A program made the translations under genes and the position numbers. The notes beneath the pieces are model-generated. The model did not search any database. It was not told the origin of the DNA and was given only the letters and a program-made list of their open reading frames with translations. From contig CM023536.1 of NCBI GenBank assembly GCA_013350335.1, positions 10,002,207 through 10,066,206 on the forward strand: 64,000 nucleotides of DNA. Direction: 5' to 3'. The number at the start of each line of letters is the position of its first letter. The first letter of the stretch is position 1. Source of the stretch: Chimonanthus salicifolius (Eukaryota > Streptophyta > Magnoliopsida > Laurales > Calycanthaceae). Positions 1-11,091 of this stretch are shown here, one piece after another.

Positions 1-339
1 AACCAATCTAGCATTTGATTTGTGCAAAAGCATGTGAATGATACATGTTAATTGTAGCACTCATCAAGAACTATCATGATTGCCCCAACCAAAGAAAATT
101 GTATAAATCTTAAACATGATGGAACAGAGAAAGGATAGGAACACTGATTTTTTTCAATAATGAAGGGCACCGGATTTGTCTTTCAGTCTACTTGTCATCA
201 CCTAAGTGGTGATCAGATACAGTAACGTCCATTGTTATCTAAAACTTCTAGTGTCCTGGCACACTAACTGATTAGTACCATTTGAATATGTTAGCCACGT
301 TATCTGCTTGTAATATGACATGGCCGGAAATATTTGTCG

Positions 340-2335
340 AATGATTTGGATTCAGAATATATTAGCCATAAAAGAAGATCAATAAGGTGGCAAAGACACC
401 AGATCAAATCAAGGTGGATACACCTCTCACATTTTATTTCTCAAAAAACTGAAGAAAAAGGGATAGACCAACAGGCATCATCCATATCCAGGAATTTCAT
501 TGAGAATTCATACCCCAGCAGCCAAAAAGTGAGTCAACCATATTAAATCTCTCTCTATAGATGACACTTTAGTCGTTGACAAGGATAGCATCTCCTCCAT
601 CATCAACTTCTTTCAGAACCTACTCCACCAACCCTTGGGAAAGGCTACCCAATCACCGGTTTACCCTTCAAGACTTTAACCCTTCACGATGCTTCCCTCC
701 TAAAAAGACCTTTTTCTGAAGATGAGATTAAAGCGGCGGTTTGGGATCTTGGTGAGGATAGTGCTTCCAGGCCAGATGGATATCCTTTAGCTTTCTTCAA
801 GATTTTTTGGGAGGTTGTGAAGCATGAGCTAGTGGATTTTTGTGATGAGTTTTTCCAGAGGGGTAGACTGTCCAAGGATCTTGGTGCAACATTCCTTATC
901 TTTGTCCCAATAACGGATGGGGCATCTTCACTCAGAGACTTCCAACCTATCAGCCTCATAGGTAACCCATACAAAATCCTATCCAAGATTCTTGCCAACC
1001 GACTGAAAGTTCTTTTGCCTAATTTGATTTCTCATTTTCAGTCAGCTACCGTTGATGGAAGACAGATCATGGATGCAGTCATCATTGCCCATGAGTGCTT
1101 AGACTCCCATCACAAGTCAGGCAAGGAAGGTGTTGTTTGCAAGATTGATTTTGAGAAAGCGTACGATGTGGTCGAGTTGAGCTTCATTCACTTCATCCTC
1201 TCTAGTATGGGTTTCAGAAGAAAGTAGCGCATTTAGATTGTAGAGTGTGTTTCTTCAGCCTATTTTTCAGTTCTCATTAATGGTTCTTCGAAGGGTTTCT
1301 TCCGCAGCTCTTGTGGTCTCTGACAAGGAGATCCCCTATCTCCGGTTTTGTTCATTATGGGGGTGAAGCTTTGAGCCTTCTCCTCTCCAGAGCTGCAGAT
1401 CTCTCCCTCATTCGTGGGTTCAGGATTGGGCTTCGTCCCTTGAGTTTTACCATCTACAGTTTGTTGATGATACTATCATTTTTTGTGAAGCCAGTGAAAA
1501 GTTTATAAGGAACCTAAAGGAAATCCTCCGATGGTTTGAGTTATCATCAATCATCCAGAGCCATGTACCTTTTTTTGATTGGCGTTTAACCTTATTTAAG
1601 TCAATTCTTTCAGCACTTCCAGTCTATTTTCTCTCAGCCTTCCATTGTCCCAAGAAAGTCATCCTCTCTTTGGAGAAGATATGAGAGATTTTCTTAGGGG
1701 TGATCAAGCAGATAAGAAGAATGATCATCTTGTGAGTTGGAAGCAGGTTTGTCTCCCTACCGGGCAGCAAGGGGAAACTAGGACAGATAGGGTTCGATGG
1801 TGTGGTACACAATGATAGGGGATACATCCTTCTTTTCTTTTCCCAATCAATAGGGATAATGAAGTCAAATGAGGCTGAGTTGCTAAGTATTAGGAGGGCA
1901 CTCCAGCTTTGAGTCAGTTTTGAGGATAGGAACCTAATAGTGGAAGGGGATTCTGATAACACTTCCAATTGGGTGAGGAAAACAACCACCTTGGAGATTT
2001 ATTTATATTGTTAGGGGCATCAAGATGATGTGCAGGGACAGAGCAGTTCACTCCAAACATGTCAAATGCTCAGCAAACAGGGTTTGAATTTTCTTGCGAA
2101 GTCGAGGGTGGGAAGACAAGAAGCCATGGTTGACTTTTTGTGATGGGCCTATGGGCAAATGGGTGTATGGACCTGTGGGTTATTTTGGGGCTGATTGTCA
2201 TTTGATGTATTAGTGTTTTGTTTGTGTGTTGTGTTTCTAATTGTTCTTGCTCCGGAATAACTCTCTTGTGCCAAGTTTTTTGTCTTGTATTTACTGTTTT
2301 TCTTTTACTATATTTTTTCATCTCTGTTTCAAAAT
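340..2335 (+). mobile_element. Degenerate L1-like LINE (ORF2 RT and RNase H relics)
   Basis: This is the decayed second ORF of a plant L1-type non-LTR retrotransposon. From about 640 to 1230 the plus strand encodes an RT core with the motifs FQPISLIGNPYKILSKILANR and KIDFEKAYD. The catalytic motif is read as FVDD (1460-1471), but in a different frame from the upstream part, so there is at least one frameshift. After about 1500 the element has lost sequence. An RNase H part follows at 1855-1990 (SNEAELLSIRRAL, then EGDSDN) and a typical LINE tail at about 2080 (NFLAKSRVGR). It ends in an A-rich tract near 2330. In-frame stops are frequent, so it is inactive. No convincing target duplication was found. 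Confidence 0.88.
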
Positions 2336-2989
2336 ATAATAATAACAACAATGTATGTATAGATGAAACCTTTCCCTCTTTTATGGTAGTATGAATTGGA
2401 GCATCAATATAACACAAACCTTCCAAGGGAGTTCCTTGTAACCAAAAGATTTTGGTTGCTAATTAATCCCTCTTATGAAGGTAGTTTGTGTACCAAGCCT
2501 TACACAATACAATGAAAGGCCTGTCCCTGCAAGATCTGATTGCATAGTGTTCTTTCTTTCTTTTTTTTTGAAATAATTGTACAGGTACAGACATTGTTGT
2601 GTGACTTTTCAAATTATAGAAAGAGAGGGATGAGATATTGGTTGTTTTAAGGCCTATCCCAATTGCAAAAAGAAATGACCAATGGAAAGGGTCAGCTGTA
2701 ATGAAACTTTCAGCCTAGTCTTTTAAGCCCACCACCATTTCTATTCTTTTATGGGCAATGATGTTATCAATTTCACATAATACACGTCTCTTCTTAGGCA
2801 CTGAGGCTTCCCATACTAGTTATGGTCTTGTGCCACCCAAACAAGTATTTTTGTAATATTTTAGAGAAGTTTAAATGAGTGATTTGAAACCCATTACCTA
2901 ACTTGATGTGAACCATTGACATCAATATCACTGCATATGGAAATATCATTTGGGTTCTCCAATATTTGAATTTTCTTTGTTAATGAGAC
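2336..2989. other. Intergenic, no feature recognised
   Basis: AT-rich sequence between two retrotransposon relics. No reading frame, RNA gene or repeat was recognised. Confidence 0.5.
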
Positions 2990-3440
2990 TTGTTACTTCA
3001 TTCACAAACCCATACCAATTCATTGGGTTGTAAAACACATTTTGAGATCTCTCAAGGATTCTTCATCGCAAACAAAATCAGTATTTACTTAGATACTAAT
3101 TGGTCCATCAATCCTAATGGTTGTCGTTCCACTAGTTCCTATTATATATCTTGGCCAAATCTTATATGATGCAGTATTGAGAAACAATCCCTGTGATTGT
3201 TAGGTCAGGTACAGAATCTTAGTACATGTGACTCATGCTTGCTGCTGAAATTTCCTGGGCAAGTATAGATGCTTTATATCTCACTTCAAATCCAGTTCTA
3301 CGCTCATACCAAACACATTGATTGATTTTCATTTCATGCAAGTTGATTTCAGGAAGGAAATTCAAGTCCATTTCATTTCTTCTACTGATCAAATTGCTAA
3401 TGCATTAACCAAAGGACTACCTACTGATTTGTTTTCCATA
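2990..3440 (+). mobile_element. Ty1/copia RNase H relic
   Basis: Broken plus-strand frames resemble the C-terminal RNase H of copia polyproteins. The pieces run in the expected order: VKHILRSLKD, then a degenerate 'ADW..RST..Y.V.LG' stretch, then HIDFHFM, and finally the hallmark TDQIANALTKGLPT near 3390-3420. Stops and frameshifts are frequent. No LTR was recognised next to it, so it is a fragment. Confidence 0.72.
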
Positions 3441-3546
3441 ATATAAATGCTTTATATCACATTTAAAATCCTGTTCTACACACTCGCAACAAACACAGAA
3501 AATTGATTTTCATTTTATGTAAGTTGGTTCCCAGGAAGGAAATCCA
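3261..3546 (+). repeat. Direct duplication of the copia RNase H end
   Basis: About 100 bp beginning 'atgctttatatc' near 3268 recurs near 3450, roughly 183 bp away and with clear divergence. Both copies contain 'ttgattttcattt' and 'aggaaggaaat'. It is a local tandem duplication inside the copia relic. Confidence 0.75.
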
Positions 3547-3789
3547 AGACCATTTATCAAATCTGTTGCTAAAATTTTGGTTGCTCATGATGTCTGCAAG
3601 ATTAAGTGTGTGTGAAGAGGTATTCATGTCTTTTGGCTTGAACAGGTCCCAAAAATATAATGGGAGGGATTCTCCTTTTGGCAGAAACTGTGTTGGTTCA
3701 GAATACACACTGCAGGAACTTCAACCCACTAAGATCAATACCATAAGTAAACTTTTTGTCAAGTAGGGAGGACATTATTTCCCCACCAT

Positions 3790-4035
3790 TCACACATGTC
3801 CTCTCTCCTTGCACAATAGAATGATAGGCCTGTCCCTGACTGCTCCCATTGAATTTTCTCCCACACCATTTACATTCATTCGGTGATGAATAAAATTCAG
3901 CAACAGATAAAAAAACCACGAATTTATTAATGAAGAGAAAGTAATTACATAACAATAAATGGAAAATTATGAAAAAGAATACAACAGCTGACCCAAATTA
4001 CAGGAAAAAATGTCATGGATCTAGAAAAGGTAACT
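3790..4035. repeat. First copy of a block shared with 8925-9135
   Basis: The run from 'cacaatagaatgataggcct' to 'catggatctagaaa' is nearly repeated at 8925-9135, just downstream of the RING gene's stop codon. Shared landmarks are 'cctgtccctgactgctccca', 'gatgaataaaattcagcaac' and 'gaatacaacagctgaccc'. No RING coding sequence lies beside this copy. It may be a relic of a duplicated 3' flank or a member of a dispersed repeat. Confidence 0.75.
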
Positions 4036-7000
4036 TTTTAATCAATATCAATAACGAGATGGAATGATTTGTGTCATGGATGTGGCAAAATAAGAAAAAT
4101 GAGAAAAAAGACAAGCAAAGTTGATATAATAACTGAGACAAAGTGGAAAAAAGTTGTTAAACAGATATTAACAAAAAATTAAATTAAATTGATATTAACA
4201 AGTTTATTCAAAACTTGTAATGGATACCATAACCTATGATCTGAAATCAAATCCTAAAACATAATCATGTTATGGCTTACATCACAAACAGTGAATTGCA
4301 AAATCATATAATCACAAGATTCACAACTTTCACTTAAAAGTTGTAGCAATTTATGAAATAACATAAAAGATATCTAAAAACCTAAAACATCAGAACTCCT
4401 CCAATTTTCTTTCAGTATTAAGTAAAGATGCATATGTATTGCAAAATACATTATTGCAACTTGTAACTATTTTCATAGGGTGCATTTCACTGATGAGAGT
4501 TTTTCGGGAGATTCCATTGGGTAAGGGATTCTCTGGTAATTTATTTGATAATTTCAGGAGAAAAGGTATGAGAAAAGAAGGAAAGAGAGGGGCAAGGAAG
4601 AAGGGGAAAAAGAGAGACAAGGAGAGAGAGGAATCCCACACATTCTCCGACGTTTCTCTCTTCCAAACAGATCCTTAGAATTCAAATTTTAAAATTCTTA
4701 CCGCCAATGTTCTATACAAATTATAGAAGAACCAAAATAAGCTAAAAATCCCTCAAAAAACCTAAAGGCCCTTTATCCCCAAAAACTCAAGCCAAAAAAT
4801 CCATCAAATCCAAATGTTCCAAGCAACAAAATTCCATAATCCATGGAACTTGTTCTAAAAAATACAAGTCAATCCCATTGTAACATTGTATGAATTGTAA
4901 GAAACAAATCAATTATTGTTAGCTTTTAATAACATTACTTGAAACAGTTTTGTGTTTACATAATGTCAACTCACAAAACACCGGAATATCAAAACTACCT
5001 AAGCATATTGCCACTTGTTTACATTCAGATGCCAGTGTTGATATCGTAACATCTTTTTTTTTTTTGGGGGGAATGATATCACAATGTCAATATAATAGTG
5101 TTTACAAATGGTTGTAAAGTACATGCCAGCCTTGTTGAACAATATCATAAGCATGTTAGATCATTAGACATATCCTAGAAAGGTACAACTGAGAAAAAAC
5201 AGGACAGAATTTTCATGACAAGAAATTATTCAAGACCAGAAAACGCCGAAACTGTTCAATGGGTACCTTTCATTGCCAATCACAGTTGCTCTCTCAATCA
5301 AGTCCTGACTGCATGAAGCTCGGAAATTTGGAATGGCAAAAAGGAAGTGGGCCTGTATACTCCACTAGTGCTTTTCCTTTGTCTAGTTACACTGCCAATA
5401 CCAGCTTTGCCCACCTAAGATATGCTACTGCTGTCAAAGTTTATTTTTTTCTTTTCACCAATGGAGGGGGAATCCAGAAGGGATTGAGGGGAGAAAGAGG
5501 ACTCATTGCATACTTTCAAATCACACCAACTTTTCACTAATGATGCTTAGAAACCTGCATGATTGATGTCTGCCATTAACCACGATGCTACTTTCACCCT
5601 CAATGAAATTAAAAAGCTCCTCTGCATATCTGAATTTGTTTTCAAACATGTAATTAATTGTCTTCTGCCAGAAAATGTAACGAATCAAATCCACTCTTTT
5701 GCAACCTTCTCCATGCTCCAAGGTCAATCTTTAGTCATGTTTTCTATCTCTCCTCAACCATGTAGGGAAATTGGAGCAATTCCTTCCGTTTCACCCCTCT
5801 CTTTAGTGAGAACCAATGAACACCATATTTTCAGGAAATTATTATGCTGAGAACCAATGAACTGACAACAACTGATGGGAAATTGCACAGAGACAAAGGA
5901 ACATCAATTATTATGCTTTTGGGCTTCAACTTGACATCTTTTCAAGCATAGGTGTCCATCTGATAGGTAATAATAAATTTTATTGTCCACTTCAGAAACT
6001 ACCACTTCAATTTGTCTCAATTTGACCTTGTTAGTAGGGCAAATGGAAGCACTGCAATTCTCTTTTTTTTTTTTTTGTGTGTGTTTATTCTTTTACAATA
6101 CATGAATCAAGACTTGCAGGTGGCTTAATTGTATTCATGGGACTAGTCTCACCTCTACATGGGGAGGGGATACCTATGTTATTCAAATAATAATAATAAT
6201 AATAAAGTTTGAATAAAGTTCTAATGTATTTAATCAAAGATGAGAATTTGAAGAAGCTTCCTTAACATGACTTCTCTCAAAAAGAAAAATGATTCATTAA
6301 CATGACTACAGCTATAGGAGATTTTGTTTCATAACTGACCCATTGTGAATTCATGTATGTGTTTGTATGAAAGTTCCACCTCTGTTGGATGATTACAAGT
6401 TCAATTTTTAATGTTAATTCTATCAGAAACCCAAATCCTTCCAAAGAGGAGCTAAGTCTAATGAGAGTGAGAGGTGTATCTTTTGCCTTGCCTAAATGTC
6501 TCAAGCCGGACGCCAAGTTGGCCATTCCTACCACCACATGCACACAGGTAACTCTAGGTGTCTCCTAGATCAAAATTGTACTATTTTGAAGCTCAACCGA
6601 AGTAGTTCTTATTCAGATGGTAATCGATAGTTATAGTAGTTGTAGAATAGTATTTTGAGAGGAACTAGTTACCTGGTCTGGTGTATAATCTTCCTTTCAG
6701 AGAGTTGTACAGGGATTAAGCCTTTTACTGGTTTATAGAGGTGTGGAATAAAAAGTCTCATGCTTTTAAATGTGGTGTATCATGTTGTTCGACCTGAGCA
6801 GGTGATACATCATGCTTTGTTCTTGACAATCGAGAAAATATAAGTCATCTTAGAAAGGAGTTTTTTTAGTCTAAAGTAGTGGAGTTTTGTATACCAAATA
6901 GGAGTTGATCTCAAAAATGAGGTGTATCCAAATGCACAAATCCAATACTCACTAAATCCATGTGATCAAGATTTATACGGAGTCTTGAACTAGACTGTGC

Positions 7001-7323
7001 TATTGGGAGCAGCAGAAAGTATGATTTTTGACGGACGGCGTGGAAACAGAGAACTTAGAAATTGACTAGTTAGATGGGGAAATGGCTTGATGGTGATCAT
7101 TCAGTTTATTAGATTTGCAATTTGGAAGCATTTTTTGTTTTGTTATTGTCCTTTACACTTCTGATCATGTCCGTCTGAAAATGTGAGGCTTTGTTTATTA
7201 CACCCCTGCATCATAAGATGGTCTAGCATCTACACTTGTGAACCTCTTCATGAGATGACTGTGTTTGGGTTGGACCTCTTCCAACTTTCAAATGGGGACT
7301 TGCTAAAAGCCTAGAGTTTTCAT
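4036..7323. other. Long intergenic stretch without a recognised gene
   Basis: AT-rich DNA with poly-T and (aat)n runs, for example near 6190-6205. Short open frames of up to about 95 codons overlap on both strands and resemble no family I know. I see no supported gene here. Confidence 0.5.
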
Positions 7324-7606
7324 GGGGTTCAGCTACCTTTGGCAAATACATAGTGATTTATTTTTTTAATCTAACTTTCAATTTTGACAGACAATTCTTT
7401 GAAGATATCACAGTAATATTGGTGTCAGCAACCTTTGGCAAATACATAGTGATTTATTTTTTTAATCTAACTTTCAATTTTGATCAACAAATCCTTAAGA
7501 TATCACAATAATTTTGGTGTTAGCTACGTTTGGTAAATACGTAGTGATTTATTTTTTTAATCTAACATTCAATTTTGATCAACAAATCTTTGAAGATATC
7601 ACTCAT
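7324..7606 (+). repeat. Tandem repeat, about 95 bp x 3
   Basis: Three head-to-tail copies begin at about 7331, 7427 and 7522. Each has the form 'agctacctttggcaaatac', then 'gtgatttatttttttaatct', then 'caattttga', then 'gaagatatcac'. The period is 95-96 bp. The copies differ by a few substitutions and small gaps. Confidence 0.9.
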
Positions 7607-8812
7607 ACCAAATTCACAATTTTGTTAATGCCAAATGGGTCAGACAAGATAACATCCCATTCTTTACAGGAACTGAAACCAACAAAGATAATTTACCATT
7701 TTCTCATTTACAGGTTGCGATGAGTTTTGTGAGATCCTATATGTAATATGTTTTGAGTCATCAGTAGTGCATTTGTGATATTAGTTGCCGCTCACAAGGA
7801 GTGCAGTTTTAGATGCCAAAATTTTGAAAAGGAAAATATTTGGCTTAAGAAAAAAGAATAAATGAGAAGGAACAGAATTGCCTCAGGCTATCCATTATTT
7901 CTGCTGGGAAGCCTAATCCAGATTCTCTTATCAGAACAGAGTTTTCTTGCCATCTGTTGTTCCTTAAAAATTGGATTGTTTTCCAAAGGATTCGATAAAG
8001 TCGTTTTTTCCAGAAGCTATACATGTGGAACCTATGTTATATCCTTTGATCCCCTCACTTATATATAAATGATGGGATAATTGACTTAGATGATGATGAT
8101 GGCTCCCAACATCACTTATATATAAATGGCATTCATGGTTAGAGTGAAAAGCACTAAAGTGTATTTGAATCACATAATCATTAAGTAGTTCTAGTTCATG
8201 GGTGAAATTCAGCCCATTATCCATCATGGAGAAGTGTTAGGATTGTACTGTTTCTCATGATGAAAATGACCAATCATGTATAGCTTTGAGAAAATAAATA
8301 ACTTAGCTTCAGATTGAGGCCTTATCAAAACAATGAGAGAGAGAGAGAGAGAGAGTCATTCTTCCTGTTCCCAACAATGCAGTGCAGTTGTTAGGGATAC
8401 TGCCTCTGTACTTGCAAGACTGAGCCTAATATTAGTGTAGTCAAAGTTAAAACCGTTCTTTGCACAGAACAAAATGAGTGAGATAAATCTCTGACTCTCT
8501 CGATACCTAATTCTAATAAAGAGTGTTAGCAAATGTAATTTTGGAACAATATAAGAGAGATGATGTGAAAACTCTAGAAAGCTTGTCAGTGAGGATGCTC
8601 ACTAAAAGAAGAAACTAATTCATGTGATAAAATCATTTATGCCTTTAATTACCAATTGTAAATTGTAGAATCATAAATTTTATAAGTGTTTTTTTCTCAA
8701 TAATTAAAAAACTATAAGAGACAAGTATATAATGTTAAGATATCAACAGCCACAAAATTGATTTTCAACCATCAAGTATCATACATTAAGTGAGAATAGA
8801 ATTCACCAACAG
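7607..8812. other. Intergenic with a (GA)n microsatellite
   Basis: No gene recognised. A perfect (GA)n run lies at 8334-8355. Around 7640-7700 there is weak similarity to 3690-3740 (an 'aggaactgaaaccaacaaaga' type string). Together with the block at 3790-4035 this suggests an old local duplication. Confidence 0.5.
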
Positions 8813-9460
8813 ACCCAAATCATAAAAAAAACCATGAATCCATTAATGAAGAGAAAGTAATTACATGAGAATAAATGGAAATTTATGAAAAAGAATACAA
8901 CTGCTCAGGGTAATTACAAAAGAATGAAAGGCCTGTCCCTGACTGCTCCCATTGAATTTGCTCCCACACCATATACATTCAGTGATGAATAAAATTCAGC
9001 AACAGATAAAAAAAAAACCATGAATTTATTAATGAAGAGAAGTAATTACATAACAAATAAATGGAAAATTATGAAAAAGAATACAACAGCTGACCCAAAT
9101 TACAGGGAAAAAAATCATGGATCTAGAAATGAAAAAAGGGTAATTACAAAAAAAGGAGTAAATGAAACATTATGAAAAAAATCCACCAATTGACCCATGT
9201 TACAAAAAACCCATAAATCTAAAACTGAAAAAAGGGGTAATTACAAAAAAGAATAAATGGAAAAGTATGAATAAAAATACAACAGACCCAATTAAAGGAA
9301 AAAAAACCCAGGATCTTGAAATGAAAAAAAAAAAAGTGATTTTAAAAAAGAATAAATGAAAGAATATGAAAAAAATCCACCATTTGACCCAAATTATAGA
9401 AAAAACCCATGGATCCAAAAGAGAAAAAAATAGGGTTAAGTACAAAAAAGAATAAATGAA
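8813..9460. repeat. AT-rich degenerate tandem array, 93-101 bp units
   Basis: Units containing 'gacccaaattac', then 'ccatggatctagaaatg', then 'gtaattacaaaaaagaataa', then 'atggaaaattatgaaaaa' recur. The 'gaccc' anchors fall at about 9092, 9192, 9285 and 9386, with an earlier related unit at 8813. The array runs up to the stop codon of the minus-strand RING gene, so it probably forms its 3' UTR or terminator region. The 8925-9135 part is duplicated at 3790-4035. Confidence 0.82.
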
Positions 9461-9463
9461 AAT

Positions 9464-10177
9464 TTACACATCTTTTGTCGTTGTCTCTGTTGTCTCTGTC
9501 AACTTGATTATACACAAAGGACATGAATTGGTTCGTTCCAACCATTCAGAGATGCATTCTCCATGAAAGAGACGAGAACAGGGCATGAGTGTGACGTCTG
9601 TGCCAATTTCAAATTCTTCCGGGCATACCATGCACATACGGTTGGCATCATCATCTCGTTGGAATGACTTTCTCTTGAGCGATTGGATTGCTTGTGGAGG
9701 GGCCGGTTCTACTTCAAATTCCATATCTTGATTTGATATCTCTGATTCTCTCAACACCCATTGAAGGGTTTCTCTCTCATCACATACCCATTCTGTCACC
9801 TTCTCTATATCAATACAGACAGTCAAATATCGGGCTTCAGAATCCAAAGAGAAAGCACCAGCGTCGCTGATGAAGGAAGAGATTCTAGAGTGATTATTCA
9901 AAGGAAGCTCCATGGATGTAAGCGCATCAAATGCAATTTGTCGGGCTTCTTTGGGTATCAACATCGGGAAAATGAGAGATGGGAAGTACCGTCGAGTCTC
10001 ACGCGTCACCTCCTCGTGCAGAACAATGGCAGCTTCTCCCGCAGAAAATGAGATAAATTGCTGCCTCTCCCGATACCGAATTCTAACAGAAGCTTCAGCT
10101 GTTTTTCCTTCCTCCCAATTCTCACTTGAGACATGACGATAGACTTTCGGGAACAAAAACGGCCCGTGCTCATACAT
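9464..10177 (-). CDS. RING-type (degenerate RING-H2) protein, putative E3 ubiquitin ligase
   Basis: Single-exon frame of 237 residues. The C-terminal RING holds Cys182, Cys185, Cys200, His205, Cys208, Cys219 and Cys222, seen as CMVCPEEF, PCSRLFHGEC and SCPLC. In RING-H2 proteins the fourth ligand is His in a 'CxH' step. Here that residue is Arg202 (PCSRLFH), one base from His. RING-H2 proteins recruit an E2 and transfer ubiquitin, so the missing ligand may weaken or abolish zinc binding and activity. The first 180 residues match no domain I recognise, and I see no signal peptide or membrane segment. The ATG at 10177 follows a TATA box at a sensible distance. The frame is intact, so it may be a functional variant or a young pseudogene. 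Confidence 0.85.
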   Translation of the reverse strand: MYEHGPFLFPKVYRHVSSENWEEGKTAEASVRIRYRERQQFISFSAGEAAIVLHEEVTRETRRYFPSLIFPMLIPKEARQIAFDALTSMELPLNNHSRISSFISDAGAFSLDSEARYLTVCIDIEKVTEWVCDERETLQWVLRESEISNQDMEFEVEPAPPQAIQSLKRKSFQRDDDANRMCMVCPEEFEIGTDVTLMPCSRLFHGECISEWLERTNSCPLCIIKLTETTETTTKDV

Positions 10178-10308
10178 TGCTCTTTTCTAGAGAAGAAGAA
10201 GAGAAACAGAGAGGGTTTCAAGTTCTCTTTCCTTGAAGAAGACGACGCAGAAGAACGTTTCTTTTTGATGAATGCAGAAGACAAGATAGCAAGTCAGAGA
10301 GTTTCAGG

Positions 10309-10315
10309 TTTTATA
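10309..10315 (-). promoter_or_regulatory. TATA box of the RING gene
   Basis: The minus strand reads TATAAAA about 130 bp upstream of the RING start codon. A start site near 10280 would give a 5' leader of about 100 nt. Position and sequence fit a plant core promoter, but use is inferred. Confidence 0.55.
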
Positions 10316-10329
10316 GAGAAGAAGAATAG

Positions 10330-11091
10330 AAACGGAGGGTTTCTAGGGACTTCATAGAAGACTTTTTCATAGGACATTCCGCTTTTTCTTTTAAGGAGAC
10401 CCCACCAGAGTTCAAAATTTTTTATAAAAATATCATTTTGCTTTTTTTCGTACAAAATTGAAAAGTAAAATGATAATTTCAAGTAAACTTTAAAATAGGG
10501 GGTCTTTTGAATGAAAAATAAAGTTTCTAAATGAATACCCTATTATAATTATTAAGCTCTTTTATTTGCCCATGTTAGTTAACGCTACAAGTTAGGTTAA
10601 GTAAAAATATTAAAAATTATATCACTAAGTTTGCAGTTGGGCTAATTTCAAGTTTTGAATACCTAATTTTTTCTTGATTCATCAAAAAAACCCAGTACTT
10701 ACAATAAAAAATATTCTAATAAAATATTTATATTTTATATATAATTACATAATGACATTTTATAATTTTTATTGGTCTCCCCATGAAATAATACATTTTT
10801 TTTTAAATTTTGTTTTATTTCCATTTTGAGATCTACCATAGATAGATTTTTGTATGGTTTTGGTCTTTTTTCTTGGTTCGGGTTGGTTTCCAAAAGGCTA
10901 TATGTTGGGTATCCCATGTCAACTTTGGTCCAAATTTAGAATTCTTGGTTCCAAGTTGTATTAAGATAAACTAAATCTGACTTGACATGCAACCTTATGT
11001 TAAATTTTAAGTAATTAAGTCAGAAATTTCCAATGACTTAATTTAAATTATTTTTGACCTTACAATAAGTTTAGGTCCAAATGTCACGCCC
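10330..11091. other. Intergenic, no feature recognised
   Basis: AT-rich sequence between the RING promoter and the LTR-like unit. No gene or repeat was recognised. Confidence 0.5.

Noticed and set aside
10006..10284. 92-codon minus frame overlapping the RING start as a longer N-terminus
   Set aside because: It is in a different frame, begins about at the predicted transcription start, and contains Ser and Phe runs typical of a leader.
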